A stretch of 13,165 bases of DNA, taken from NCBI GenBank assembly GCA_964415045.1, contig CAYPZL010000164.1, forward strand, positions 1-13,165, given 5' to 3'. Position 1 is the first letter of the stretch. Every line of letters starts with the position of its first letter. Shown one piece after another: positions 1 through 6,472 of the stretch. Source of the DNA: CAYPZL01 sp964415045. GTDB taxonomy: Bacteria; Planctomycetota; Phycisphaerae; Sedimentisphaerales; Anaerobacaceae. The notes beneath the pieces are model-generated. The model was not told where the DNA came from, did not search any database, and was given only the letters and a program-made list of their open reading frames with translations. Both the position numbers and the translations under genes were made by a program.

Positions 1-158
1 TTGCCGCGGTACGCGCCGCCGAGCACATGAATCATCAATTCCGCCCTCTGCGCCGGCCGAAGTAGACGCGAACCCGGCGCAGGTTGCGGCGTACAGGAAC
101 AACAGTGTGCCGCATGACATGACGGCGGCGCAGGTGACTCAAGACGCTCGCGGGGCCG

Positions 159-323
159 ATGGCTATGGCTGGAAAACGGTTGTGTTCGCTGGTGAAGGAC
201 GGTTGCCAGAAAGACAAGGTCGAGGAATACAAGAAGCTGCTGCGCGATGCCAGGTACATGTGCAAGAAGTGCGGCCGGGCGGCGGCGAAGGCCAAATGCC
301 TCTGCAAGCCCGTGAAATTATAG
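159..323 (+). CDS. Small Cys-rich zinc-ribbon-like protein (54 aa)
   Basis: This short gene encodes a basic 54-residue protein with six cysteines (C9, C16, C35, C38, C47, C49). The core is a CKKCGR motif at 35-40 followed by CLCKP at 47-51, which looks like a small zinc knuckle. A charged helix (about residues 17-32, rich in Lys, Glu and Tyr) precedes it. The start is the first ATG after an in-frame TGA at 135-137; a second ATG two codons later (165) is equally possible. No strong Shine-Dalgarno sequence is visible. The Cys spacing and the KDK-EEYKK helix remind me of short uncharacterised proteins found in anaerobic bacteria and archaea, but I cannot name a family. No signal peptide or membrane segment is present, so it is probably cytoplasmic. 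Metal binding is inferred. It converges with the minus-strand gene ending at 429. Confidence 0.72.
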   Translation: MAMAGKRLCSLVKDGCQKDKVEEYKKLLRDARYMCKKCGRAAAKAKCLCKPVKL

Positions 324-428
324 CGTTTGCGTTTCGTGGCCGAGTCATCGCACGGGCAGGCTGACCGACTTGATAGAGTTTGCCGACGCCGCCTGCGAAA
401 CCCTCGCGTCTGCGGAGCCTCCCTCGAT

Positions 429-1031
429 CTACAGAACCTGACCGAGCAGGTACGCAGCCCCGATCAGGCCGCAAACTCCTGCCAGGATGGTCAGTGCCAG
501 GGCGATCAGGGTATGGGGCCGGTCGTCGCGCACACCGGTCCAGAGCCATTGACGCAGGGACATTTCCTGCGTTTGCGGTTTGGCTCGATATGCCGGCAGG
601 GCTTGGGACGAAGGTGCGCGGCGCGCCCCCGGGCGCACATTCCGGCGGGGCGCCGACGGCTGCCTGGGCGGTAGGTGTGCAGGGGCGAGGCGCCTCTGCG
701 ATTCGGCGCCGGCGGGTCGGCATTGGGGATCTGCGGTCTTGACTTTGACCGTCGCGCAGGCCGGCAGTCGTATCTCTTCGTCCGTTGGCGTGCTCCTGCC
801 GTCGCCGGCGGGCCCGGGCGACTCGAACAGAAATTGGGGCTCGGCCCGAGCCTGCAAAGCGACTCCGCCCCGTCGGGCCAGCAGGGCGTCTACGTCGGCG
901 ATTCTCAGGAACCGGCTCGCGCCGTCCCGGAACTCGGGCAGCACGCCGTCTTCTATCAAAACCTCCAGCTCGGTCTCGGTGGCGTCCAGCTTCCTGGCGG
1001 CTTCCTCAGCGGTGCAAAACATGCGAACCAT
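429..1031 (-). CDS. Excisionase/MerR-type HTH protein with C-terminal membrane anchor
   Basis: A 200-residue protein in three parts. Residues 4-52 form a DNA-binding domain of the excisionase/MerR-like type: CTAEEAARKL, then an acidic helix, then a hydrophobic wing with FLRIADVDALL. Residues about 55-160 are a low-complexity linker rich in Pro, Arg and Ala, probably disordered. Residues about 174-196 are one strong hydrophobic helix (TLIALALTILAGVCGLIGAAY), leaving only a few residues after it, so the protein should be tail-anchored with the HTH in the cytoplasm. The start at 1031 is supported by AAGGAG on the minus strand about 10 bases upstream; a reading frame open far upstream (to 1745) is a shadow of the neighbour. 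It is the last gene of a minus-strand series, 26 bases after the coiled-coil protein gene. HTH-plus-membrane-helix proteins are common in Planctomycetota; the role here is unknown. Confidence 0.85.
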   Translation of the reverse strand: MVRMFCTAEEAARKLDATETELEVLIEDGVLPEFRDGASRFLRIADVDALLARRGGVALQARAEPQFLFESPGPAGDGRSTPTDEEIRLPACATVKVKTADPQCRPAGAESQRRLAPAHLPPRQPSAPRRNVRPGARRAPSSQALPAYRAKPQTQEMSLRQWLWTGVRDDRPHTLIALALTILAGVCGLIGAAYLLGQVL

Positions 1032-1057
1032 GGTTGTGACTCTCCTTGCGATCGTGC

Positions 1058-1597
1058 TCAGGCCGGACAGAGAAAGCGGCGTTTCGCTTCCTGTCGTTGC
1101 TCTTCTTTGCGGAAGGCCGCCAGACACGCGGGGCAGAGCCGCTGGCCGGAATCGATGCGTTGCAGCGCCCCCTGCGGGACCGCGCAGCCGCAGCATTGAC
1201 ACGGCGCCGTCTTCGGGACCTTGCGTTTGAGCGTTTTCAGCTCCGCTTCCAGTTGGGCCCGGGCGGTCGCTTCGGCCTTTGCCTTGGCCTTGGCGCTGTC
1301 CATGAGTTGGGCCAGGGCCTTTGTGTTTTCCCGCAGTTTGGCGCGGAGCCGCCGGGCTTTGGCCGCTTCGCGCTCCTTGACGCGCGCCTCGGCCTCGGCC
1401 CGTATCGCGTCCTGCCACAGGGCCAGAGCGATCTCCTGTGCAGCGCGGCGGTCGGTGGTAGCCACCCGCGCCTCCGGCGGTTTCAACGCCCGGCTGCGCG
1501 GCGCTTCCTCGCCCGGCAACTGGACGTGCCACCACCAGCGGCTTTTCTTGCGGAACATTCGTCCGGGCAGTTTCACTTGCGGCGATTCGTTTGCCAT
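1058..1597 (-). CDS. Coiled-coil protein with C-terminal zinc ribbon (hypothetical)
   Basis: A 179-residue, highly basic protein. Residues about 15-65 contain an aromatic strand (SRWWWHVQLPG) followed by a basic strand and a helix. This resembles the AP2-like arm-binding domain at the N-terminus of tyrosine recombinases, but no recombinase catalytic domain follows. Residues about 62-125 are a long Ala/Lys/Arg/Glu helix, predicted coiled coil. Residues 133-158 carry CQCCGC and CPAC, giving two CxxC pairs about 17-20 residues apart, a likely zinc ribbon. The extreme C-terminus is again basic. There is no signal peptide. The ATG at 1597 has only a weak upstream AGGA on the minus strand. The 26-base spacing to the next gene suggests cotranscription. 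A nucleic-acid-binding role is inferred from charge and domains only; I do not recognise the family. Confidence 0.83.
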   Translation of the reverse strand: MANESPQVKLPGRMFRKKSRWWWHVQLPGEEAPRSRALKPPEARVATTDRRAAQEIALALWQDAIRAEAEARVKEREAAKARRLRAKLRENTKALAQLMDSAKAKAKAEATARAQLEAELKTLKRKVPKTAPCQCCGCAVPQGALQRIDSGQRLCPACLAAFRKEEQRQEAKRRFLCPA

Positions 1598-1741
1598 CCT
1601 GCAATCCTACACAAAGCGCGAGCACGACCGGCGCCGTCCTCTGGTCTTCGCTCGTTGATTCAAAAACGGTTTTCGTTTCATCCGTGCGTTCTTCCCGGCA
1701 CAACGCGTGCCTGCCGATTCGTCTCCATTTCGAAACGTCAC

Positions 1742-4030
1742 TCACCGGACTCCGGCCGTGTGCAGGCAGGGCTTTTCATCATCGACCTCGAGCGTGCCGC
1801 CGCGCTTCCGTTCGAAGGCACATAGCCCGCTGCAAATGAGCCCGGCGCTGCACTGCGCCTTGTAGACGGTAAAGGGTTTCTTCCCGAAGATGTCCCCCAT
1901 GGCTCGCTGTACTGTGGCCGGACTCCATTGCAGAGCCTCCTGGATCTCCCGGGACAACAGCGGCCGACGGTTTCTCGACTCTTCCGGAAGCCCATGGTAC
2001 TTCGACAGATGACGCAGAAGAATCTCGCAGGCGGCCTTTCGGTTGATCTGGCTCGGGGCAAGACGAGTGGCAGCCGGGGCCGGCTCGTCCGGGATCTCCT
2101 TGTCGGATGCGACGGTCTCCGCTTGCGGCGGTTGGACCGCTTCGTCCTCGCGGGCATCCTGGCCGGCTGCCGGCTCGGACGGTCCCGCCTGACCGCATGG
2201 CGCCGGCCTTTCGACGGCGTGTTCCGGCGAGGATTGCGACGGTTCCGTTTCGACGCAGCATGCCTGCGACTCTTCTGTCACGGGGTCTTGCGTGTCGGCA
2301 GAGTCGCCGGCGGTCTCCGGATTTGAATCGGTCACGCCCCCCTCGGGCGCGTACACGGTCTCAACCGGTAGATCGACGGAATCGGACGGTTCGTCCCGGT
2401 TTCGGTCTTTCGTCGATTCGACGTCCGGGGCCGCCTCGGCTCGTGTCGGTTCGCTGCCGGCTTCGACGGATTCCGGTTTGGTCCGAGCCTCGTGCGTATC
2501 CTGCGTTTGGGCCGGCTCGGCGGAAACCTCCGGATGGACGTCGGCGGCGTTCTTCTCTGGCGTGTACGTGGTATCAAGCGGCACGTCGGCGCTGTCGAGC
2601 GATTCGCTCTCATTTCGATCCTCCGCCGCTTCGACGTCCCGGCACACTCCAGCGGTCGCGACCGGGTCTTGTTCCGTCTCGGTTGCGCGATCGCAGGGCG
2701 CCGACTCTGCGTCCTGTTCCTCCTTCGCGGCGGGCGCAGCGGGATCGGCGGCGGTGGTCTCTTCGAGCGGCCACTGCTGCGGGGGCCACAGGTTGACGAT
2801 CACCTGGGCGACGGGGTCCGCTCCGCCGAGGACCTTCGCTTCGCGACAGACGAACCGGAGTCTCTCGACGATTCGATCCAGCCTTTTGACATAGTTCCAG
2901 GAAAGTTCCCTGGGCTGCCACTGAGGCCGGCCGTTGCGAAGGACGCCGGCTATCTTCTCCACGAAACCTCCATACGCAGGCAGGGCGGCGAAGGATTCCA
3001 GGAGACGATCCGCTTGTTGTGAGATCGTTTCCAGATCGTTGGCCTCCAGGTCGTCCACGACCCAGCAGGCTTCGGTCTGGAAGGAGTCGTCGATGCCCTG
3101 GAGGTACTGGCCGGTATCGTATGACCAGGTCTTGAACAAGGTGTCCTCATAGTCCTGCTGCAGGGCCGAGACCTCCTGGGTCCACGACTGGGTCTTCTGT
3201 TTTCGCCCCGACGTCCAGGTGTAGGTGCAGTTGATCGTTCCGCCCTCATCCACGGGGGCTACCGTCAGCTCGCCCTGCGTCCGGTTGCGCCAGAGCCGGC
3301 TCAGGGCCGAGGGCAGGCCCCAGGTGGGATCGACGGACAGTGCGTAGGTGCCCTTGACAGCCGAGTCCAGAACGATGTGACGGCGGAGACGCTGGAGCAA
3401 CCCGGTGAGCACCTGGACCCGAACGATGGCGTGTTTCTGCGGGTGCATCGTCAGGCTGTGGGAAGCCACCGCCGCGATCATGTCCTCCAGTATCCAGGTT
3501 GAACGCAGGATGAGTCGGCCTGCTTCTCCGCTGCGCACCAGATTTTGCAGCGCCTGTCTTTTCTTGCGATTGGGTTTGCCTTCGAGCGAGCCGTCCTGCA
3601 TCGTGCCGCGCAACAGTTTCTGGGGAAAGGCTCTGCTTTGCGAGACGGTCGATCCGTCGAGCACTTCGATCGCCTTGATCCAGAACCTGAACCAGGTCGG
3701 CTCGTTCTGCAGATGTTCTTCATAGGCGTCGGCGTGAAGCATGCGTCTCTTGTACTCGCTGTACCGCAGCGCATTGAAGTCCAGTTGCTGTATGATTCTG
3801 CTCAGCCGCGAGTCTTCGTTGAAGATGCGTTTCTCACTGTCTGCTTCGAGGAGCCACAGGGAAAAGAGCAGATGCCCGCAATGGGAGAAGAGGAAATAGG
3901 GTTTTTCCGGGAACACGTCGGTATGCCGGCCGAACTTGTAATAATGGTGCAGTTCCCCCAGAGCTGCCTCCGTTTTCGTAAGAACCTGTGCAATGTGTTC
4001 CACGCCGCTTGCTGGTGTTGCAGCTATCAT
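1742..4030 (-). CDS. Large protein: unknown N-terminal module, acidic repeat linker, C-terminal winged-helix-like domain
   Basis: A 762-residue protein, first gene of the minus-strand series. Residues 1-415 are a folded, mixed helical region rich in aromatics (YKFGRHTDVFPEKPYF near 31-46, WFRFWIKA near 113-120) that I do not recognise. Residues about 420-660 are acidic, rich in Glu, Pro, Ala and Thr, and very likely disordered. They include a 71-residue tandem duplication (465-535 and 536-606). Residues about 662-725 form a helix-turn-helix or winged-helix segment with LLSREIQEALQW and SPATVQRAMGDIFG. A tail with four Cys (727, 733, 737, 755) follows. No signal peptide or membrane helix is seen. 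The ATG at 4030 has AGGGG seven bases upstream. A gap of 144 bases separates it from the next gene. A DNA-binding regulator or a replication/partition-type protein is possible, but no catalytic motif was found. Confidence 0.85.
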   Translation of the reverse strand: MIAATPASGVEHIAQVLTKTEAALGELHHYYKFGRHTDVFPEKPYFLFSHCGHLLFSLWLLEADSEKRIFNEDSRLSRIIQQLDFNALRYSEYKRRMLHADAYEEHLQNEPTWFRFWIKAIEVLDGSTVSQSRAFPQKLLRGTMQDGSLEGKPNRKKRQALQNLVRSGEAGRLILRSTWILEDMIAAVASHSLTMHPQKHAIVRVQVLTGLLQRLRRHIVLDSAVKGTYALSVDPTWGLPSALSRLWRNRTQGELTVAPVDEGGTINCTYTWTSGRKQKTQSWTQEVSALQQDYEDTLFKTWSYDTGQYLQGIDDSFQTEACWVVDDLEANDLETISQQADRLLESFAALPAYGGFVEKIAGVLRNGRPQWQPRELSWNYVKRLDRIVERLRFVCREAKVLGGADPVAQVIVNLWPPQQWPLEETTAADPAAPAAKEEQDAESAPCDRATETEQDPVATAGVCRDVEAAEDRNESESLDSADVPLDTTYTPEKNAADVHPEVSAEPAQTQDTHEARTKPESVEAGSEPTRAEAAPDVESTKDRNRDEPSDSVDLPVETVYAPEGGVTDSNPETAGDSADTQDPVTEESQACCVETEPSQSSPEHAVERPAPCGQAGPSEPAAGQDAREDEAVQPPQAETVASDKEIPDEPAPAATRLAPSQINRKAACEILLRHLSKYHGLPEESRNRRPLLSREIQEALQWSPATVQRAMGDIFGKKPFTVYKAQCSAGLICSGLCAFERKRGGTLEVDDEKPCLHTAGVR
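2213..2638 (-). repeat. In-frame tandem duplication, 71 codons per unit, inside the large HTH protein gene
   Basis: Two adjacent units encode residues 465-535 (2638-2426) and 536-606 (2425-2213). Each begins DVE, then has DRN, then an acidic Ser-Asp stretch, then DVPLDTTYTPE in unit one against DLPVETVYAPE in unit two, and later a TQD motif. The units have diverged considerably, so this is an old duplication, not a recent slippage product. It lies in the disordered linker. Unit boundaries towards the far end are approximate because similarity fades there. Confidence 0.7.
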
Positions 4031-4117
4031 GTTTGAACCCCTGTTAAGATAGCGTCACTTCTTGGGCGATTCTGACTTGTCTTTATTTGTCGGCTGCACA
4101 CCGGCGTGGATGAAGCG

Positions 4118-4144
4118 AAAAACGACCCCGCCGCGAAAGGCGGG
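4118..4144 (-). terminator. Candidate intrinsic terminator or leader attenuator
   Basis: On the minus strand a perfect six-base-pair GC stem (CCCGCC at 4144-4139 pairing with GGCGGG at 4132-4127, six-base loop TTTCGC) is followed after four bases by TTTTT (4122-4118). No minus-strand gene reads into it from the right. It therefore either ends an unseen short transcript or lies in the 5' leader of the gene starting at 4030, about 90 bases upstream of the start codon. The four-base gap between stem and T-tract and the short T-tract make it weaker than a textbook terminator. Confidence 0.4.
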
Positions 4145-4164
4145 CCGAGAATACGCAGAATTAC

Positions 4165-4186
4165 GTACGCGTCACGGGGTACGCGT
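4165..4186. repeat. Short direct repeat GTACGCGT, possible operator
   Basis: GTACGCGT occurs at 4165-4172 and again at 4179-4186, 14 bases apart start to start, separated by CACGGG. Each copy contains the palindrome ACGCGT. It sits between the divergent start codons at 4030 and 4459, where a regulator could bind. The role as an operator is inferred from position only; in GC-rich DNA an 8-base repeat can occur by chance. Confidence 0.3.
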
Positions 4187-4458
4187 TTCCCGAATGAGGT
4201 ACTGAGGTCCTTCCTGCGCCTCTTATCGGGCGTTGGAGCAGTCGGCGCTGGTATTCGGAGGCCGACGAGCCTCGCGGCTACGGCTTCTCCGGTTGCCCCG
4301 GCTCCGGCTCACGTCCGGTTCTGTTGTCTGCGCGGTGGCGCTCTCTACCGCCGGCGGGGGCCTCTTTTGGCGCAGAGAGGCTAATGTTGCCGTCGTAGAA
4401 ATACGATATACACCAACGGTCTGTAGGTTCTGTGCGTCTTTATCCCGGACGGATGTAG

Positions 4459-4827
4459 ATGAATACACAAAGATTGGATCCGAACATTCTGTTTGTTGTG
4501 CTGCCGGCGGAGCCTCAGCTTCGGCCCGAGCTGGCCCTGATTCGGGAGGATGTCTCCCGCACGGGAGGTCTGCACCTGGTGCTCGACCTTTCGCGGGTGG
4601 AGGTGATCACGTCTCCGAGCATCGGCGGTCTACTGCTCACGCAGAAAGTGCTCGCCGAGCAGGGATGCCGACTGGTTCTCTGCAACCTTCGCCTGGCGAC
4701 CAAGTGCATTCTCCGGGTGGCCGGACTGGATACCTTCTTCGAGTGTGCCCGGGACAAATTTGGGGCGCGTGATATCCTGCGGCGACCGGAGAGATCGGTG
4801 GATCGACAGATTCGTGCGTTCGATTAG
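4459..4827 (+). CDS. STAS-domain protein, anti-sigma factor antagonist-like
   Basis: A 122-residue single-domain STAS protein. The pattern is a first strand (NILFVVLPA, 9-17), then LHLVLDLSRVEVITSPSIGG (38-57), LLLTQKVLAEQGCRLVLCNL (58-77), and a helix ending in VAGLDTFFECA. This is the SpoIIAA-type order. STAS proteins of this kind bind anti-sigma kinases or act in partner-switching signalling in the cytoplasm. In SpoIIAA the phosphorylated Ser lies in a DSSG motif; here the place reads TSPS, so Ser52 is kept but the preceding Asp is Thr and the following Ser is Pro. No kinase, phosphatase or sigma factor gene is nearby, so the partner is unknown. The ATG at 4459 has only a weak GGA-type Shine-Dalgarno sequence. 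It lies 85 bases before a co-directional zinc-ribbon membrane protein gene. Confidence 0.87.
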   Translation: MNTQRLDPNILFVVLPAEPQLRPELALIREDVSRTGGLHLVLDLSRVEVITSPSIGGLLLTQKVLAEQGCRLVLCNLRLATKCILRVAGLDTFFECARDKFGARDILRRPERSVDRQIRAFD

Positions 4828-4912
4828 GTCGGCGGGGCCAGACAGCCTGCCCCGGACCCTGCGGGCCAAAGACGGAAACCTGTGACCGTGGTGTGGAATG
4901 CCAGAGGTATCG

Positions 4913-5791
4913 ATGTCTGATGAAGCCATGAATCCCAATGGCCCGATCGAAATCACGTTCGATGTGACGGGGGCGTCGGAAAGCGTCGCGTTCTCAGGAT
5001 TCATGGATGCGCCGCGCGGTTCGGACAGCGAATTGAGAGGTCTTTTCGACTGGAAGTGCCGGTCTTGCGGGTCGGCCAACCAGGACATTCTCACGTTCAA
5101 GCCGCAGCAGGTTTTTCTCATTCGTTGGCAGTGCCCGCATTGCTCCCAGGTGACCGTCGTCAAATTTCGATCGCGGGCGATGGCCGAATGGGTCGCGCAA
5201 CATACGCTCGCGACCACGGGCAAAGCCTTCTGCGACCTGGCCGAGGACGACGCCGTCGTTCAAAGGTGTGGCGGCGACACGTGGTCCCGGAGGAAGGGCC
5301 AGCGACTGTTCGCCTGGATCGCGGTGCCCGCCCTGATCGGAATCATCGCCCTGGGCCTGAGTGACTGGCGGCGTTTGAGAAGCTGTTCGGCATTCGGTTT
5401 GAGAGGCGGACGGGAGCAGACGACGTTCGCTCCTTTGGCCCGTCTGAAGGGATACTGGTTCAGCCCGGAGGAGAGTCGCGTGTTGTGTTTCACCCGCGTG
5501 GATCCGGCATCGGGGATGGGAAAATACACCATGATCTCGCGCGCCGGCGGGCCGAGCGGCGAAGTTCACTTTGAAGTGGTTCGTGAAGAGGCGGCCGGGG
5601 ATCGGATCATCATCAGAGCGATTGACGGGGGCCTGGGCGCCGCGACGTCCCGCGCCGGCGCCGGAACCGGTCATCTGGAGGCCACGCTGTACATTGACAA
5701 GCACAACGGTTCCCTGGTATGGGCGGAAGTTCGCCAGGGCAAGCCGGTCGTCGTCGTGTATCAGCGCGCCGGGAGGAACCCGCTGCGCTGA
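4913..5791 (+). CDS. Zinc-ribbon protein with one membrane helix (hypothetical)
   Basis: A 292-residue protein of three parts. Residues 49-77 hold a zinc ribbon with CRSCG (C49, C52) and CPHC (C74, C77). Residues about 132-150 form one hydrophobic helix (LFAWIAVPALIGIIALGLS), with basic residues before it, so the ribbon should face the cytoplasm. Residues about 165-290 form a beta-strand-rich domain that would lie outside the membrane (RLKGYWFSPEESRVLCFTRV, then HLEATLYIDKHNGSLVWAEV, then VVVVYQRAG). I do not recognise this domain. The chosen ATG has AGAGG five bases upstream; an in-frame ATG at 4898 would add five residues but has a poorer upstream site. The gene follows the STAS gene by 85 bases and may be cotranscribed. 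It ends 62 bases before the convergent nitrilase remnant. A membrane sensor or structural role is only a guess. Confidence 0.8.
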   Translation: MSDEAMNPNGPIEITFDVTGASESVAFSGFMDAPRGSDSELRGLFDWKCRSCGSANQDILTFKPQQVFLIRWQCPHCSQVTVVKFRSRAMAEWVAQHTLATTGKAFCDLAEDDAVVQRCGGDTWSRRKGQRLFAWIAVPALIGIIALGLSDWRRLRSCSAFGLRGGREQTTFAPLARLKGYWFSPEESRVLCFTRVDPASGMGKYTMISRAGGPSGEVHFEVVREEAAGDRIIIRAIDGGLGAATSRAGAGTGHLEATLYIDKHNGSLVWAEVRQGKPVVVVYQRAGRNPLR

Positions 5792-5834
5792 CGCAACGAC
5801 GCCGCTAAGGGGTGGTACGCTTGCTCTGCTCCTT

Positions 5835-5847
5835 GCCCCGGCGGGGC
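5835..5847. terminator. Short GC hairpin in convergent gap, possible weak bidirectional terminator
   Basis: GCCCC (5835-5839) and GGGGC (5843-5847) form a five-base-pair stem with a three-base loop, between the stop of the plus-strand gene (5791) and the stop of the minus-strand nitrilase remnant (5854). No T-tract follows on either strand, so intrinsic termination is doubtful. The position between convergent genes is the main argument. Confidence 0.22.
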
Positions 5848-5853
5848 CGCGAC

Positions 5854-6397
5854 TCACAACGATAGAGTCACAACCTGCACGTCTCTGTCAAAATCCTTTC
5901 CGGTTGCCACCAGCGCGCCGGTTCGATCCGCCACGATGCTGTGTCCCGCGTACGTCATGCCGCGCCAGGGGCCGTGCGTGATCTGGCCGACGAGATTGGT
6001 CCCGACGACGGGGGCGCACATCGTTTTCGCCGCGTTGCGGACCACCCGTTCGAGTTTCTTGCCGTGCTCGGGCCAGGCGTCCTCTTTCGCGGCGTAGCCG
6101 TAGGGGACCACGACCAGGTCGGGCTCGAGCTCGGCCATTCGCGCCAGAATCTCCGGGTCGTGGGTGTCGGCGCAGATGAGAAGGCCGATCCGTCCGAACC
6201 GCGTCTCGGCGATCCCGACGCGTTGTCCCGGCGTGTACGGGGGCGTCATCAGCTCGCTCAGGAGGTTGATCTTTCGGTGCTTCAGCAGGATGCGCCCGGT
6301 CTCGTCGATAAGCACGGCGGCGTCGCTCGCAGTATATCAAGTTGCTCTCGAAGTGCCACACCATTGCCCGGATCGCCATCGGCCGGTAGACTGCCAC
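5854..6397 (-). pseudogene. Decayed carbon-nitrogen hydrolase (nitrilase family), N-terminal half missing
   Basis: The readable part (from about 6327 to the stop at 5854) is the C-terminal half of a nitrilase-superfamily enzyme. It has AAVLIDETGRILLKHRKIN with the expected catalytic Lys, TRFGRIGLLICADTHDPEIL with the catalytic Cys in ICAD, and a late GPWRGMTYAGHS segment. Family members are about 260-320 residues; only about 160 are present and the first catalytic residue (Glu) is lost. An in-frame TGA lies at 6339-6337. The neighbouring minus frame, read from 6397 to about 6330, gives AIRAMVWHFESNLIYC, which would join smoothly onto SDAAVLIDETG after a one-base frameshift near 6329. No further nitrilase sequence is seen upstream. 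I infer a gene damaged by truncation plus frameshift. A truncated GTG start at 6315 could still be translated, but hydrolase activity is unlikely. Confidence 0.75.
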
Positions 6398-6472
6398 AGT
6401 AGATCGGCGTTTTCACGATGCCGGCGGTGACGAACGGCCGGCAAACCGTCGCGGCATGTTGGGAGGTGGCAT

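Larger units (their letters stand above)
4031..4458. other. Divergent intergenic region (428 bases)
   Basis: No credible gene was found between the starts of the large minus-strand gene and the STAS gene. Short open frames here have implausible Arg/Pro/Ser-rich translations and no Shine-Dalgarno sequence. The region holds a GC hairpin with a T-tract on the minus strand (4118-4144), a direct repeat of GTACGCGT (4165-4186), and a GC-rich stretch at about 4250-4380 with several short inverted repeats, for example CTCTCT near 4343 with AGAGAG near 4375 flanking the palindrome CCGCCGGCGG. It should contain promoters for both flanking genes, but I could not identify a convincing -35/-10 pair. Base composition falls from very GC-rich to more AT-rich just before the STAS gene (about 4385-4440). 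Confidence 0.6.

Noticed and set aside
1..65. Possible C-terminal end of a gene entering from the left (frame ending at TAG 63-65)
   Set aside because: Only 20 codons are available, without a recognisable motif; another frame is also open there, so a call is not supportable.
1697..1711. GGCAC-AACGC-GTGCC hairpin between the large gene and the coiled-coil gene
   Set aside because: A five-base-pair stem without a T-tract on either strand is expected by chance in GC-rich DNA and gives no evidence of termination.
429..1745. A 438-codon minus-strand open frame covering the HTH gene and running upstream to a GTG at 1745
   Set aside because: Only the part from 1031 reads as protein and has a Shine-Dalgarno sequence. 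Upstream it is a shadow of the coiled-coil gene in another frame.
4386..4420. A TTGCCG ... TATACA promoter-like pair before the STAS gene
   Set aside because: The spacing is about 14 bases, too short for a standard sigma-70-type promoter, and the match is weak.
4233..4772. A 179-codon plus-strand frame overlapping the STAS gene
   Set aside because: Its second half is the STAS gene in another frame and its first half is low-complexity GC-rich DNA without protein-like features.
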